A DNA stretch of 12,620 bases from CAYGWX01 sp964353855 [NCBI: uncultured bacterium] (GCA_964353855.1 CAYGWX010000004.1:1-12620); one strand, 5' to 3'; positions 1-6,232 are shown, counted from the stretch's first letter. Notes: generated by a model not told the origin, from the sequence alone. Made by a program: numbers and translations.

Positions 1-570
1 TACTCAGTCCAACAGACATTGGACACGGGCTACATCGTCGCGGGAGGGACCTATTTTTTCGGGAACGGCGACCAGGTCTACCTTATCAAGACCAATGCCT
101 CCGGGGATACCCTCTGGACCAGGACCTACGGGGGGACGGGCGGCGATTGGGGTTACTCAGTCCAACAGACATTGGACACGGGCTACATCGTCGCGGGATA
201 TACCTATTCTTTCGGGAGCGCCCGTCAGGTCTACCTGATCAAGACCAACGCCTCCGGGGATACCCTTTGGACCAGGACCTACGGGGGGACGAGCAGCGAT
301 TATGGTTACTCCGTCCAGCAGACCTCTGAAGGGGGCTACATCGTCGCGGGAGGGACCTATTCTTTCGGGAACGGCGACCAGGTCTACCTTATCAAGACCA
401 ATGCTTCCGGGGATACCCTCTGGACCAGGACCTACGGGGGGACGGGCGGCGATTGGGGTTACTCAGTCCAACAGACATTGGACACGGGCTACATCGTCGC
501 GGGAGGGACCTATTTTTTCGTGAACAGCCCTCAGGTCTACCTTATCAAGACGGATAGTTTGGGAAGAAGT
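1..570 (+). repeat. 153-bp in-frame tandem repeat, 3 full copies plus 1 partial
   Basis: Copies begin at 1, 154, 307 and 460, each at the TAC codon of YSVQQT, so the period is exactly 153 bp. Copies 1 and 3 are almost identical over their last 100 bases. Copies 1 and 4 are identical for about the first 61 bases (1-61 against 460-520) and then diverge. Such DNA-level identity, synonymous sites included, points to recent duplication or gene conversion rather than old repeats held by protein selection. The true copy number may be misassembled in short-read data. Confidence 0.95.
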
Positions 571-825
571 ACAGGGGTGGAGGAGACGGCAGAGGGTAGA
601 GGTCAGAGGTCAGAGGTTAGAATAACGGCAAAACCGAACCCCTTCACCTCTTTTGCCACCCTTCCCGGGCATGAGGCCGAGCGGTTCAGCCTGTTTGACA
701 TTGCGGGGAGGCGGGTTGGAACCTACAAGGGAGACCGGATCGGGGAAGGACTCACCCCCGGCATCTACTTCCTCAGGCCAGAGCAGGGCAGCCTTAAGCC
801 TTTGAGAATAGTTAAGTTAAGGTAG
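1..825 (+). CDS. Secreted 51-residue-repeat protein with type IX C-terminal sorting domain (5' partial)
   Basis: The frame is open from base 1, so the N-terminus lies outside the window; 274 residues remain. Residues 1-153 are three complete 51-residue repeats with the pattern YSVQQT..GYIVAG..Y.F...QVYLIKTNASGDTLWTRTYGG, followed by a partial fourth copy to about residue 190. Regular units of this size with alternating beta-type residues suggest a beta-propeller or similar beta fold (inference). A charged linker follows, and then about 67 residues beginning ITAKPNPF, with FDIAGRRVGTY, LTPGIYFLRPE and a final RIVKLR. That is the layout of the type A C-terminal sorting domain used by the type IX secretion system, here in a short form. 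The product is therefore probably exported across the outer membrane and anchored or released at the surface. Its ligand is unknown. A terminator closes the gene. Confidence 0.85.
   Translation, partial: YSVQQTLDTGYIVAGGTYFFGNGDQVYLIKTNASGDTLWTRTYGGTGGDWGYSVQQTLDTGYIVAGYTYSFGSARQVYLIKTNASGDTLWTRTYGGTSSDYGYSVQQTSEGGYIVAGGTYSFGNGDQVYLIKTNASGDTLWTRTYGGTGGDWGYSVQQTLDTGYIVAGGTYFFVNSPQVYLIKTDSLGRSTGVEETAEGRGQRSEVRITAKPNPFTSFATLPGHEAERFSLFDIAGRRVGTYKGDRIGEGLTPGIYFLRPEQGSLKPLRIVKLR
591..625 (+). repeat. Heptanucleotide tandem array (AGAGGTC type), 5 units
   Basis: The units are AGAGGGT, AGAGGTC, AGAGGTC, AGAGGTT and AGAATAA. The array lies inside the coding region and encodes the linker between the last beta repeat and the sorting domain (AEGRGQRSEVRI). 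Because 7 is not a multiple of 3, each unit is read in a different frame, and only multiples of three units preserve the reading frame. It is one of five period-7 arrays in the window. Confidence 0.8.
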
Positions 826-841
826 AAAACGGAAAGATTAC

Positions 842-871
842 AAAAGGAGCCCTCCAATGGGGCTCCTTTTT
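842..871 (+). terminator. Rho-independent terminator of the secreted repeat protein
   Basis: AAAAGGAGCCC (842-852) pairs perfectly with GGGCTCCTTTT (860-870) around a 7-nt loop. The descending arm runs into a T5 tract. It begins 17 nt after the stop codon at 823-825. This is a strong, classical terminator. Confidence 0.92.
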
Positions 872-909
872 CTACGTAAGTCCCCTTTCTTTCAAGAACC
901 TAAGGCTCA

Positions 910-930
910 TGGAATAATAGAATCATTCCA
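910..930. repeat. Small inverted repeat upstream of the TPR gene
   Basis: TGGAAT (910-915) and ATTCCA (925-930) are inverted around 9 nt, in the otherwise empty stretch between the terminator at 842-871 and the promoter at 986-1015. It could be an operator, but it lies about 55 nt above the -35 element and no regulator can be assigned. I see no gene in 872-985. Confidence 0.35.
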
Positions 931-985
931 GGGTATTGATTAAGGAGAGCCGGGTTTAAACGGTCTCGGCCAGCCGGTCCCGACC

Positions 986-1015
986 TTGACAGGCGGGACG
1001 AAATTGAGATAAAAT
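986..1015 (+). promoter_or_regulatory. Sigma70-type promoter of the exported TPR gene
   Basis: TTGACA (986-991) is a perfect -35 element, followed by an 18-nt spacer and TAAAAT (1010-1015). The predicted transcript start near 1022 gives a leader of about 39 nt to the ATG at 1061. It also argues against the upstream in-frame ATG at 1025, which would sit almost at the 5' end of the mRNA. Confidence 0.75.
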
Positions 1016-1060
1016 ATATGTGAAATGAGTAACAACAATCCTTACATCGGAGAAACCAGA

Positions 1061-2344
1061 ATGAAGCGGGCTGGAAAGGCAGTCATCCTTTTGGGAATCG
1101 TCCTCTTGGCCCTGAGCCCCACGGCATCCGGGGACCAGTTCGTGACCAGCATGAAAATCTACCTTCAGCTGAATCCCCCCAGCTTCGAGAAGGCCATCGT
1201 CCAGGGGGAGGAGGGCTTGAAGGACGCGGGGGCGGCCAAGAACTGGGAGCTCCATGCCATGGTGGCGGAATGCTATGCCTCAGTAGGGCGCTACGAGGAG
1301 GCCGGGAAGCAGTACCAGGAGGCCATCGCCCTCGCTCCCGCGAAGAAAAAAGTAATCGAGGAGGGAGACGGAAGGTACATCACCGGCCGGATCAGCAAGT
1401 GGGAGAAGGCATTCTACTCCGGGGCGGACTTCCGCCTGAAGGGCGGCCTGGCCAAGGTCGCGGTTTCGGACATCGCCCTGTCCGAGCACATGAAGAAGGC
1501 CATCGCGGATTACGGCCAGCCCGAAGAGGTCCGGCAGGGGACCATCAACAGGAAGCCCGTCGTCGTCTTCACGTATTGGGAAAAAAGCAAAGACGTGAAG
1601 TTCAGCGAGGGGAACATGGCCCCTTCCACCCAGCCCAAGGACCCCAAGGTCCGAGATTACTATGAATTGGCCCTCCGGGAGCTCAAGGGGGCCATCGCCC
1701 TGGACCCGGATAAACCCCAAGCATACGAGCAGCTGGCTGCGCTCTACGACCGGCTGGGACGGCGCAACGAAATGGTCGCCATGCTCCGGGAGGCCCTGAA
1801 GGCGGACCCCAAGAACGCGATCCTGCACACCAGCCTGGGAACGGTGTACGAGAACGACGGGAAGTTCGAGCAGGCGGTCCAGGAATTCACGGAGGCCACC
1901 AAGCTGGACACCACCATCTTCCGGGCCTGGGCCGGGCTGGGGGAGAGCCAGCTGAACCTCAAGCATTACGCCGAAGCCGTGGCGGGATTCCAGCGGGCCA
2001 CGGCCGTGGACTCCACGAACAAGGACATCTTCTTCAACTTCGGCCTGGCCTATTTCAACCTGGAGAAATACGACAGCGCCCTGAAGGAATTCAAGCGCGT
2101 CGTGGCCAAGGACCCCGCGGACTGCGACGGCTGGGCCTTCGTGGGGCACAGCACGCTGAACCTCAACGACGAGAAGGGCGCCCTGGAGTCCTACGAAAAA
2201 GCCACCGCTCCGGCCTGCAACCTCACCCCGGCCTATGCCCCGCCGGTCTGGCAGAACCTCTGCCGGCTCTACACCCGAAAGAACATGATGGATAAGGCCA
2301 AAGCGGCCTGCAAAAAGGCCGAGGAGCTGGCGCCCAAGAAATAA
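1061..2344 (+). CDS. Exported tetratricopeptide repeat protein
   Basis: This protein has 427 residues. The start chosen is the ATG at 1061, which has GGAGA at 1049-1053 and begins a typical signal peptide (MKRAGKAVILLGIVLLALS, cleavage near TASG, residue about 24). The earlier ATG at 1025 has no ribosome site and would bury the signal. Residues about 62-94 form one TPR (CYASVGRYEEAGKQYQEAI). A non-TPR insert of about 100 residues follows. Then come roughly six consecutive TPRs from about 197 to the end, with the 34-residue rhythm visible as AYEQLAALYDRLGRR, LHTSLGTVYENDGKF, WAGLGESQLNLKHY and FFNFGLAYFNLEKY. TPR arrays bind peptides or partner proteins, so a periplasmic scaffold role is likely, but no specific partner is evident. 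The gene is monocistronic, with its own promoter and terminator. The insert at about 95-195 is unrecognised. Confidence 0.88.
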   Translation: MKRAGKAVILLGIVLLALSPTASGDQFVTSMKIYLQLNPPSFEKAIVQGEEGLKDAGAAKNWELHAMVAECYASVGRYEEAGKQYQEAIALAPAKKKVIEEGDGRYITGRISKWEKAFYSGADFRLKGGLAKVAVSDIALSEHMKKAIADYGQPEEVRQGTINRKPVVVFTYWEKSKDVKFSEGNMAPSTQPKDPKVRDYYELALRELKGAIALDPDKPQAYEQLAALYDRLGRRNEMVAMLREALKADPKNAILHTSLGTVYENDGKFEQAVQEFTEATKLDTTIFRAWAGLGESQLNLKHYAEAVAGFQRATAVDSTNKDIFFNFGLAYFNLEKYDSALKEFKRVVAKDPADCDGWAFVGHSTLNLNDEKGALESYEKATAPACNLTPAYAPPVWQNLCRLYTRKNMMDKAKAACKKAEELAPKK

Positions 2345-2366
2345 GGGCTGGGATTTAATTAAAGCG

Positions 2367-2416
2367 AAGAGGTGGCGGGGCTTCGGAGAATGCTCTCAGA
2401 AGGCCGCCACCTTTTT
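2367..2416 (+). terminator. Terminator hairpin between convergent TPR genes
   Basis: AAGAGGTGGCGG (2367-2378) pairs with CCGCCACCTTTT (2404-2415, one G.U pair), followed by further T residues. The apical part folds too: CTTC/GAAG, then GAGA/TCTC around ATGC. It ends the plus-strand TPR gene and lies 11 nt beyond the stop of the minus-strand TPR gene at 2428. On the minus strand the stem is followed by a moderately T-rich run (CTTCGCTTTAATT), so it may work in both directions. Confidence 0.85.
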
Positions 2417-2427
2417 TCGGTCCGGAG

Positions 2428-3003
2428 TTAAGGGACTGAGCGCAGGTGGGATTCGACCTCCCGGCGGAGGTCGGAGTCGTCCGGAGGGATGAGCCCCAAG
2501 GCCCTTTGAAAACTGTCCCGGGCCTTTTCCGGAAGCTTTAGTTTCGCGCAGACCAGGCCGAGGGTGTCGTGGTAACGGGCGTTCTGCGAAGCCAGGCGCA
2601 CGCAGCGCTCAGCGAGGCGGAGGGCCTGGTCCAGATGCTTCCCGGTCTCCAGATAAACCGTGGCGAGATTGTTCCCAGCGTCGGTGTTGGCGCTGTCGGC
2701 CTGGAGGACGGTTGAATACTGCTGCTCGGCCCGGGGGTAATCCTTTTTGCTGAAATAGGCGTTCCCCAGGTTCACCCGGGCGGTAGGGAAGTCCCTGCGC
2801 TTCCTTAAAGCGGCGTTGTATTCGCGGATGGCGGCGTCTAGCTCACCCTTCTGCTCGTAGGTGACCCCGAGGTCGTTGTGCTCCTCGGCAGTCAGAGGGT
2901 CGTGAAGGATGACGATATGGGAGCAGGACAGAACGGACGTGAGGAGTAAGGCGTAAGACGTGAGGCGAAAAAGACAGGAAGCAGCCGAATCGCCCCGATT
3001 CAT
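2428..3003 (-). CDS. TPR lipoprotein (separate counterpart of the PA2778 TPR half)
   Basis: This protein has 191 residues. The N-terminus (SYALLLTSVLSCSH) is a lipoprotein-type signal with Cys27 as the likely lipidated residue. The box is slightly atypical, with V-L-S before the Cys. Four TPR units follow from about residue 38, visible as HNDLGVTYEQKGELDAAI, VNLGNAYFSKKDYPRAE, NNLATVYLETGKHLDQA and HDTLGLVCAKLKLPEKA. The gene lies 16 nt downstream of the C39-like peptidase gene in the same operon. In Pseudomonas-type PA2778 proteins a TPR segment is fused behind the peptidase domain. Here it is a separate protein with its own export signal, so this is a split gene rather than a frameshift. 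The start codon sits inside a palindrome (2994-3007), and the signal peptide is encoded partly by a heptamer array (2936-2970). Confidence 0.85.
   Translation of the reverse strand: MNRGDSAASCLFRLTSYALLLTSVLSCSHIVILHDPLTAEEHNDLGVTYEQKGELDAAIREYNAALRKRRDFPTARVNLGNAYFSKKDYPRAEQQYSTVLQADSANTDAGNNLATVYLETGKHLDQALRLAERCVRLASQNARYHDTLGLVCAKLKLPEKARDSFQRALGLIPPDDSDLRREVESHLRSVP
2936..2970 (-). repeat. Heptanucleotide tandem array encoding part of a lipoprotein signal peptide
   Basis: On the plus strand the units are GACGTGA, GGAGTAA, GGCGTAA, GACGTGA and GGCGAAA (consensus GRMGTRA, last unit degenerate). On the coding minus strand this gives the repeated CTTACGC-type text that encodes the hydrophobic part of the signal peptide (about FRLTSYALLLTS). 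It has the same 7-nt period and 35-nt length as the arrays at 591, 8533 and 11874. Confidence 0.75.
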
Positions 3004-3007
3004 CGGG
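2994..3007. repeat. CCCGAT-TC-ATCGGG palindrome over the TPR lipoprotein start codon
   Basis: CCCGAT (2994-2999) and ATCGGG (3002-3007) form a perfect 6-bp inverted repeat with a 2-base centre. The minus-strand ATG (3003-3001) lies within it, so a hairpin in the mRNA could mask the start. The same arms recur at 12389-12402. Confidence 0.75.
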
Positions 3008-3019
3008 AAATTCCTTCGC

Positions 3020-3604
3020 TCAGGGGTGGTCCTGGGGGACGACCAGAAGGGCGAGGTAGTTCATCCTGGCCCACTGGGAGATGAGCTTATCGAACGGGAT
3101 CACCCGGTTCTCGTTCCGTCCGGAGTGGGCGATGAGGACGCCCTTCCCCTCGTGGAACCCGATGGCCAGGATGTAATGCGGCTTCTGGTAGGACCCCCGG
3201 CCCAGGTCCAGAAGCAAGATCAGAGGCTCGTTCTTCGAGATGCGGAAGCGGAGGTCGTCCGGAGATGAGGAATAGGAGGTGGCCCGGAAGCCCCTGCGTT
3301 CAGCAAAGGCCCTGAGGTCGGAGATGAGGACACCCCGAAGCGCGGGGAGGTAGGTTTCTTTGGCAACCCCTTCCTCGCTCACCTTCGCCCCCCAGTATTG
3401 GAGGACCATGGCCAGGGCTGCGGGGCCGCAGCGGCTCTCCTCCTGAGGAATGAAAGGGATGCCCGGGACGTAATGCCCGCTGGCCTCCAGGTCCTCCCGG
3501 AGGTCCCGGAAACGGGGGACGGTGGCGCAGGACAGGGCAAGCAGGCTTACGAGAAGAAAGCCCCCGAGCTTGCGCCAGGGGGCCGTTGGAGTCCGAAAAG
3601 GCAT
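3020..3604 (-). CDS. C39-like cysteine peptidase lipoprotein (PA2778 family)
   Basis: This protein has 194 residues. The N-terminus (GFLLVSLLALSCATVP) is a lipoprotein-like signal with Cys26 as the candidate lipidation site. The peptidase domain spans about 44-190. Gln54 and Cys59 lie in IPQEESRCGPAALAMVL, the oxyanion-hole Gln and nucleophile arrangement of papain-like C39 peptidases. His143 lies in KPHYILAIGF, followed by VLIAHSGR where classical C39 proteins carry an Asp motif; PA2778 relatives have a similar S-G in this place. No ATP-binding cassette is attached, unlike bacteriocin exporters. The ATG lies 2 nt after the PA2779-like stop, so translation is probably coupled. The protein would sit in the periplasm anchored to a membrane. 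Its substrate is unknown; the upstream product is a candidate. Confidence 0.85.
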   Translation of the reverse strand: MPFRTPTAPWRKLGGFLLVSLLALSCATVPRFRDLREDLEASGHYVPGIPFIPQEESRCGPAALAMVLQYWGAKVSEEGVAKETYLPALRGVLISDLRAFAERRGFRATSYSSSPDDLRFRISKNEPLILLLDLGRGSYQKPHYILAIGFHEGKGVLIAHSGRNENRVIPFDKLISQWARMNYLALLVVPQDHP

Positions 3605-3606
3605 GT

Positions 3607-4020
3607 TTAACGGACGACGATCTCCCGGTTCATCAATTTGATGACGACGATGACCAGGATGACGATGATCAGGATCACGATGATGGTTCCGACCGCGTCA
3701 TCGCCTCCCTGGGGGAGCTTCTTGGAAAGAAGCGCGATCTGGTGCACGTCGGCATCCGACATCCGGGGAAGCCTGGCCTCGACCTCGGAGGCGGAAACCC
3801 CGTAATCCTTTAACTTCTGGGCTACGAGCTTGTTCTCCAAGGTCTGGCGAACGGCCTGGAGGTCGGCTTCACGCCCGGCAGGCGTGGTTCCTTCGGACGT
3901 CTTTGAAGGCACCAGGGCCGCAGCGGCTACGGACGGAAAAGCCAACAGCCCGAAGAGCCAGAAGGCCAAAAGAAAAGCGACGTAAGGATTCTTGAAGCGA
4001 CGAATCGTGAGCGAATGCAT
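3607..4020 (-). CDS. PA2779 family membrane protein
   Basis: This protein has 137 residues. The start at 4020 has an excellent ribosome site (AGGAGGAGG about 8 nt upstream), and the ATG opens a signal peptide (residues about 10-34, ending VAAAA). The frame stays open upstream to 4554, but that part is antisense to the peptidase gene. A predicted amphipathic helix (about 50-72) is followed by DYGVSASEVEARLPRMSDADV and LLSKKLPQGGDDAVGT, then a C-terminal membrane helix (about 110-130) and a short basic tail. The stretch running 'LP.GGDDA.GTI' into a membrane helix is what I recall as characteristic of the PA2779 family, which pairs genomically with PA2778-type peptidases. The function is uncharacterised. 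The Gly105-Gly106 pair just before the membrane resembles the double-glycine sites that C39 peptidases cut. Confidence 0.85.
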   Translation of the reverse strand: MHSLTIRRFKNPYVAFLLAFWLFGLLAFPSVAAAALVPSKTSEGTTPAGREADLQAVRQTLENKLVAQKLKDYGVSASEVEARLPRMSDADVHQIALLSKKLPQGGDDAVGTIIVILIIVILVIVVIKLMNREIVVR

Positions 4021-4065
4021 GAGACGTCCTCCTCCTCTGAGTTTGGTGGGTTCGTTCTTGGAAAT

Positions 4066-4095
4066 ATGATAACAGGTTTCGGCTTTAGAAGTCAA
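4066..4095 (-). promoter_or_regulatory. Promoter of the PA2779-like/C39/TPR operon
   Basis: On the minus strand TTGACT (4095-4090), an 18-nt spacer and TATCAT (4071-4066) form a good -35/-10 pair. Transcription would begin near 4059, leaving about 39 nt to the ATG at 4020. The promoter overlaps the first codons of the divergent peptidase gene, so the two units probably interfere with each other. A plus-strand TATGAT (4065-4070) occupies the same bases, because the -10 region is nearly symmetrical. Confidence 0.6.
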
Positions 4096-4791
4096 GCGCC
4101 GGTGCTGGTCGCCGCCCTTCTTTTCGCCTCCCCGGCCTTTCCCGAGGGCCGGATGATCCAGCGGGGGCGGCTCGTGCTCATCGCACCGGAGGCCTTCACG
4201 ACCCAGGAGGAGGAAGTCCTGGTCCAGGGGATGACCGCCGGGATGAAGACCATAGAGGATTTCCTGGGGAGGCGGAAGGAAAGGGTCGTGGTCAGAGCTT
4301 ATGCCCGGACCGGGGATTTCACGGCCGCGAACCGGATGCCCTGGTGGGTGGGGGGCGTCCTGATGGGAAACGAGATCAGGATCCAGCCCGTGCGGGTGCT
4401 CAACCACAAAGGCATCCTGGCCTCCACCCTGACCCATGAATATGCCCATCTGGTGATGAGGGAGACAACCAGGGATCGGGGGCCCAGGTGGCTGCAGGAA
4501 GGAACGGCAGTTTTCCTGGCCGGGGAGTTTGCCAGAAAGCCCGAACGGAAACAACCCTGGGCGGCCTTAGAAAAGGACCTTGAACACCCTTTCAAGGACA
4601 AAGACACCTCATTTGAGGCCTATCGCCAGGCGCGCTGGGCGGTGGAATACCTGGTCCGGGCGTACGGTCGGGAGAATTACCTTAACCTGTTGGAAAACCT
4701 AAGACTTGGAAAAGATCTGGATGGGGCGATGAAGGAGGCTTTCCGAAAAAGCCAGGGGGAGGTTGAAGCCGATTACCTGGAGCGTCGCTGA
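4066..4791 (+). CDS. Exported zinc metallopeptidase, MA-like
   Basis: This protein has 241 residues from the ATG at 4066. A signal peptide (FRSQAPVLVAALLFASPAFPEG) ends near residue 28. The zinc site is LTHEYAHLVM: His124, Glu125 and His128 form HExxH. Glu145 in RWLQEGTAVFLAGEF is the expected third ligand of gluzincin-type peptidases (the 'peptidase MA-like' group). The last third has the helical AVEYLVRAYG and YLNLLENL pattern usual for the group. The product probably acts in the periplasm or envelope; its substrate is unknown. The start is uncertain. An earlier in-frame ATG at 4015 overlaps the start of the divergent gene and has no ribosome site, while 4066 has only a weak one (TTGGAAAT). 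The gene is divergent from the PA2779-like operon and may share regulation with it. Confidence 0.85.
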   Translation: MITGFGFRSQAPVLVAALLFASPAFPEGRMIQRGRLVLIAPEAFTTQEEEVLVQGMTAGMKTIEDFLGRRKERVVVRAYARTGDFTAANRMPWWVGGVLMGNEIRIQPVRVLNHKGILASTLTHEYAHLVMRETTRDRGPRWLQEGTAVFLAGEFARKPERKQPWAALEKDLEHPFKDKDTSFEAYRQARWAVEYLVRAYGRENYLNLLENLRLGKDLDGAMKEAFRKSQGEVEADYLERR

Positions 4792-4809
4792 GACGGGGAA
4801 TCAGGCCTC

Positions 4810-4839
4810 TTGAACTTCCGGCTTTATTTGTGTTAAAGT
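4810..4839 (+). promoter_or_regulatory. Promoter of the TldE/PmbA-like gene
   Basis: TTGAAC (4810-4815), an 18-nt spacer and TAAAGT (4834-4839) lie 37 nt above the ATG at 4877. The layout and spacer match those of the promoters at 986-1015 and 4095-4066. The ribosome site AAGGGGGA follows just before the ATG. Confidence 0.6.
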
Positions 4840-4876
4840 ATATGGTTCACTCCGTAAATAATCCAAGGGGGAAATC

Positions 4877-6232
4877 ATGCTGGGCAAAGCGAACGTCGCC
4901 GACCTGTTAAAGAAAGTCCTCAAGGCCTCCAAGGCCGATGAGACCGAGGCCATCCTGATGGCCGAGGACTCCTATCTCACGCGGTTTGCGAACTCCACCA
5001 TCCACCAGAACGTGAGCGAGCACAACCAGAACCTCCTGGTGCGGGCGGTCCTGGGCAGGAAGATCGGGTGCGCCTCCACCAACCGGGTGGACGCCGCCTC
5101 GGTCAAGGAAGTGGTCAAGCGGGCCCTGGAGATCGCCAAGCGTCAAAAAGAGAACCCGGAGTTCAAGGGCCTGCCCAAATCCGCCAAGGCCAAGGCCGTC
5201 AACAACTATGTCCCGGCGACCGCGAAGTTCTCCCCTCGGGACCGGGCGGAGGCCGTGATGAAAATCACGGAGCGGGCCAGGAAATCCAAGCTCTCGGCCT
5301 TTGGGGCGTTTACGACCGGGACCTCGGAGGTCGGAGTGGCCAACTCCCACGGGACGCTCGCCTACAACCTCGCCACAGACGCCTATTGCAACACGGTGGT
5401 GATGTCGGACACCGGCTCGGGGTACGCCCATGCCGCCAGCCGGGACGCCCGCAGGGTGAACACGGCCCGGATGGCCGAGACGGCCTGCCAGAAAGCCCTG
5501 GACTCCCGCAACCCGGTGGACCTTCCAGCCGGGGAATACGAGGTGGTCCTGGAGCCTGCGGCGGTGGCGGACATGCTGGGTTTCCTGGCCTGGATGGGGT
5601 TCTCGGCCACGGCCTATCAGGAGGGGCGAAGCTTTCTGTGCGGGAAGCTGGGACAGAAGGTGATGGGGGAGAACATCACGATCGTGGACGATGCCTATCA
5701 CATCAAAGGATACCCCTTTCCCTTCGATTTCGAGGGGGTTCCCAAAAAGAAGCTGGCCCTCATCGAGAAGGGCGTCGCCAAAAACATCGTGTACGACTCC
5801 TTCACGGCCGGGAAAGAGGGCCGGGAGTCCACGGGGCACGCCCTGGCCGCCCCGATGAACTATCCTCTGCCCATGCACCAAAGGCTTCTCCCCGGAAAGT
5901 CAACGGTCCGGGAGATGATCACCTCCATCAAGCGGGGCGTCCTGGTCACCCGGTTCCATTACACCAACGTGCTGGAGCCGATGCGGGTGGTCATCACGGG
6001 CATGACCCGTGACGGGACGTTCCTCATCGAAGACGGGAAGGTCACCAAGCCGGTGCGGAACTTCCGGTTCACCCAGAGCGTGCTGGACGCCCTGTCCTGC
6101 GTCAGCCTCATCGGAAAGGATGCCGTCCTGGTAGGCGAGGAGACGATGTATGGCGCCCGGTTCGCGGCCGGCATCGTGGCCCCGGCCCTGAAGGTCGACA
6201 AGTTCAACTTCACCGGAGTGACGCAGTTTTGA
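4877..6232 (+). CDS. TldD/PmbA family protein, TldE (PmbA) type
   Basis: This protein has 451 residues, matching the roughly 450 of E. coli PmbA. The N-terminal half carries the family pattern from YLTRFANSTIHQNVSEHN to LVRAVLGRKIGCASTNR. The C-terminal half shows FEGVPKKKLALIEKGVAKNI, GRESTGHA and TGMTRDGTFLIEDGKVTKPV. The TldD zinc motif HExxxH is absent: the matching segment at about 230-245 reads GFLAWMGFSATAYQEG. This is therefore the partner (E) subunit type. In E. coli TldD and TldE form a heterodimeric metalloprotease that degrades unfolded peptides and processes microcin B17 and CcdA; only TldD holds the metal. No TldD gene lies next to it here, so any partner must be elsewhere. The protein is predicted cytoplasmic. 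It has its own promoter, and tRNA-Ser follows after 8 nt. Confidence 0.92.
   Translation: MLGKANVADLLKKVLKASKADETEAILMAEDSYLTRFANSTIHQNVSEHNQNLLVRAVLGRKIGCASTNRVDAASVKEVVKRALEIAKRQKENPEFKGLPKSAKAKAVNNYVPATAKFSPRDRAEAVMKITERARKSKLSAFGAFTTGTSEVGVANSHGTLAYNLATDAYCNTVVMSDTGSGYAHAASRDARRVNTARMAETACQKALDSRNPVDLPAGEYEVVLEPAAVADMLGFLAWMGFSATAYQEGRSFLCGKLGQKVMGENITIVDDAYHIKGYPFPFDFEGVPKKKLALIEKGVAKNIVYDSFTAGKEGRESTGHALAAPMNYPLPMHQRLLPGKSTVREMITSIKRGVLVTRFHYTNVLEPMRVVITGMTRDGTFLIEDGKVTKPVRNFRFTQSVLDALSCVSLIGKDAVLVGEETMYGARFAAGIVAPALKVDKFNFTGVTQF

Noticed and set aside
1-570. Regular repeats considered as a CRISPR array
   Set aside because: The period is 153 bp with the whole unit repeated in frame and no unique spacers. 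This is a protein repeat.
1025-1060. Earlier start for the exported TPR protein
   Set aside because: It has no ribosome site, lies almost at the predicted transcript start, and would put 12 polar residues before the signal peptide.
2428-3604. Frameshift in one PA2778 gene rather than two genes
   Set aside because: The second protein has its own start, ribosome-site-like AAGGAA and lipoprotein signal, and the first ends with a natural stop 16 nt earlier. Splitting by frameshift would not create a signal peptide.
4021-4554. Upstream extension of the PA2779-like gene to 315 residues
   Set aside because: The extension is antisense to the zinc peptidase and Pro/His/Gly-rich. The internal ATG at 4020 has an AGGAGGAGG ribosome site and begins a proper signal peptide.
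4907-5881. Long minus-strand open frame (324 codons) opposite the PmbA-like gene
   Set aside because: It has the same shadow composition and lies wholly inside a well-supported gene on the other strand.
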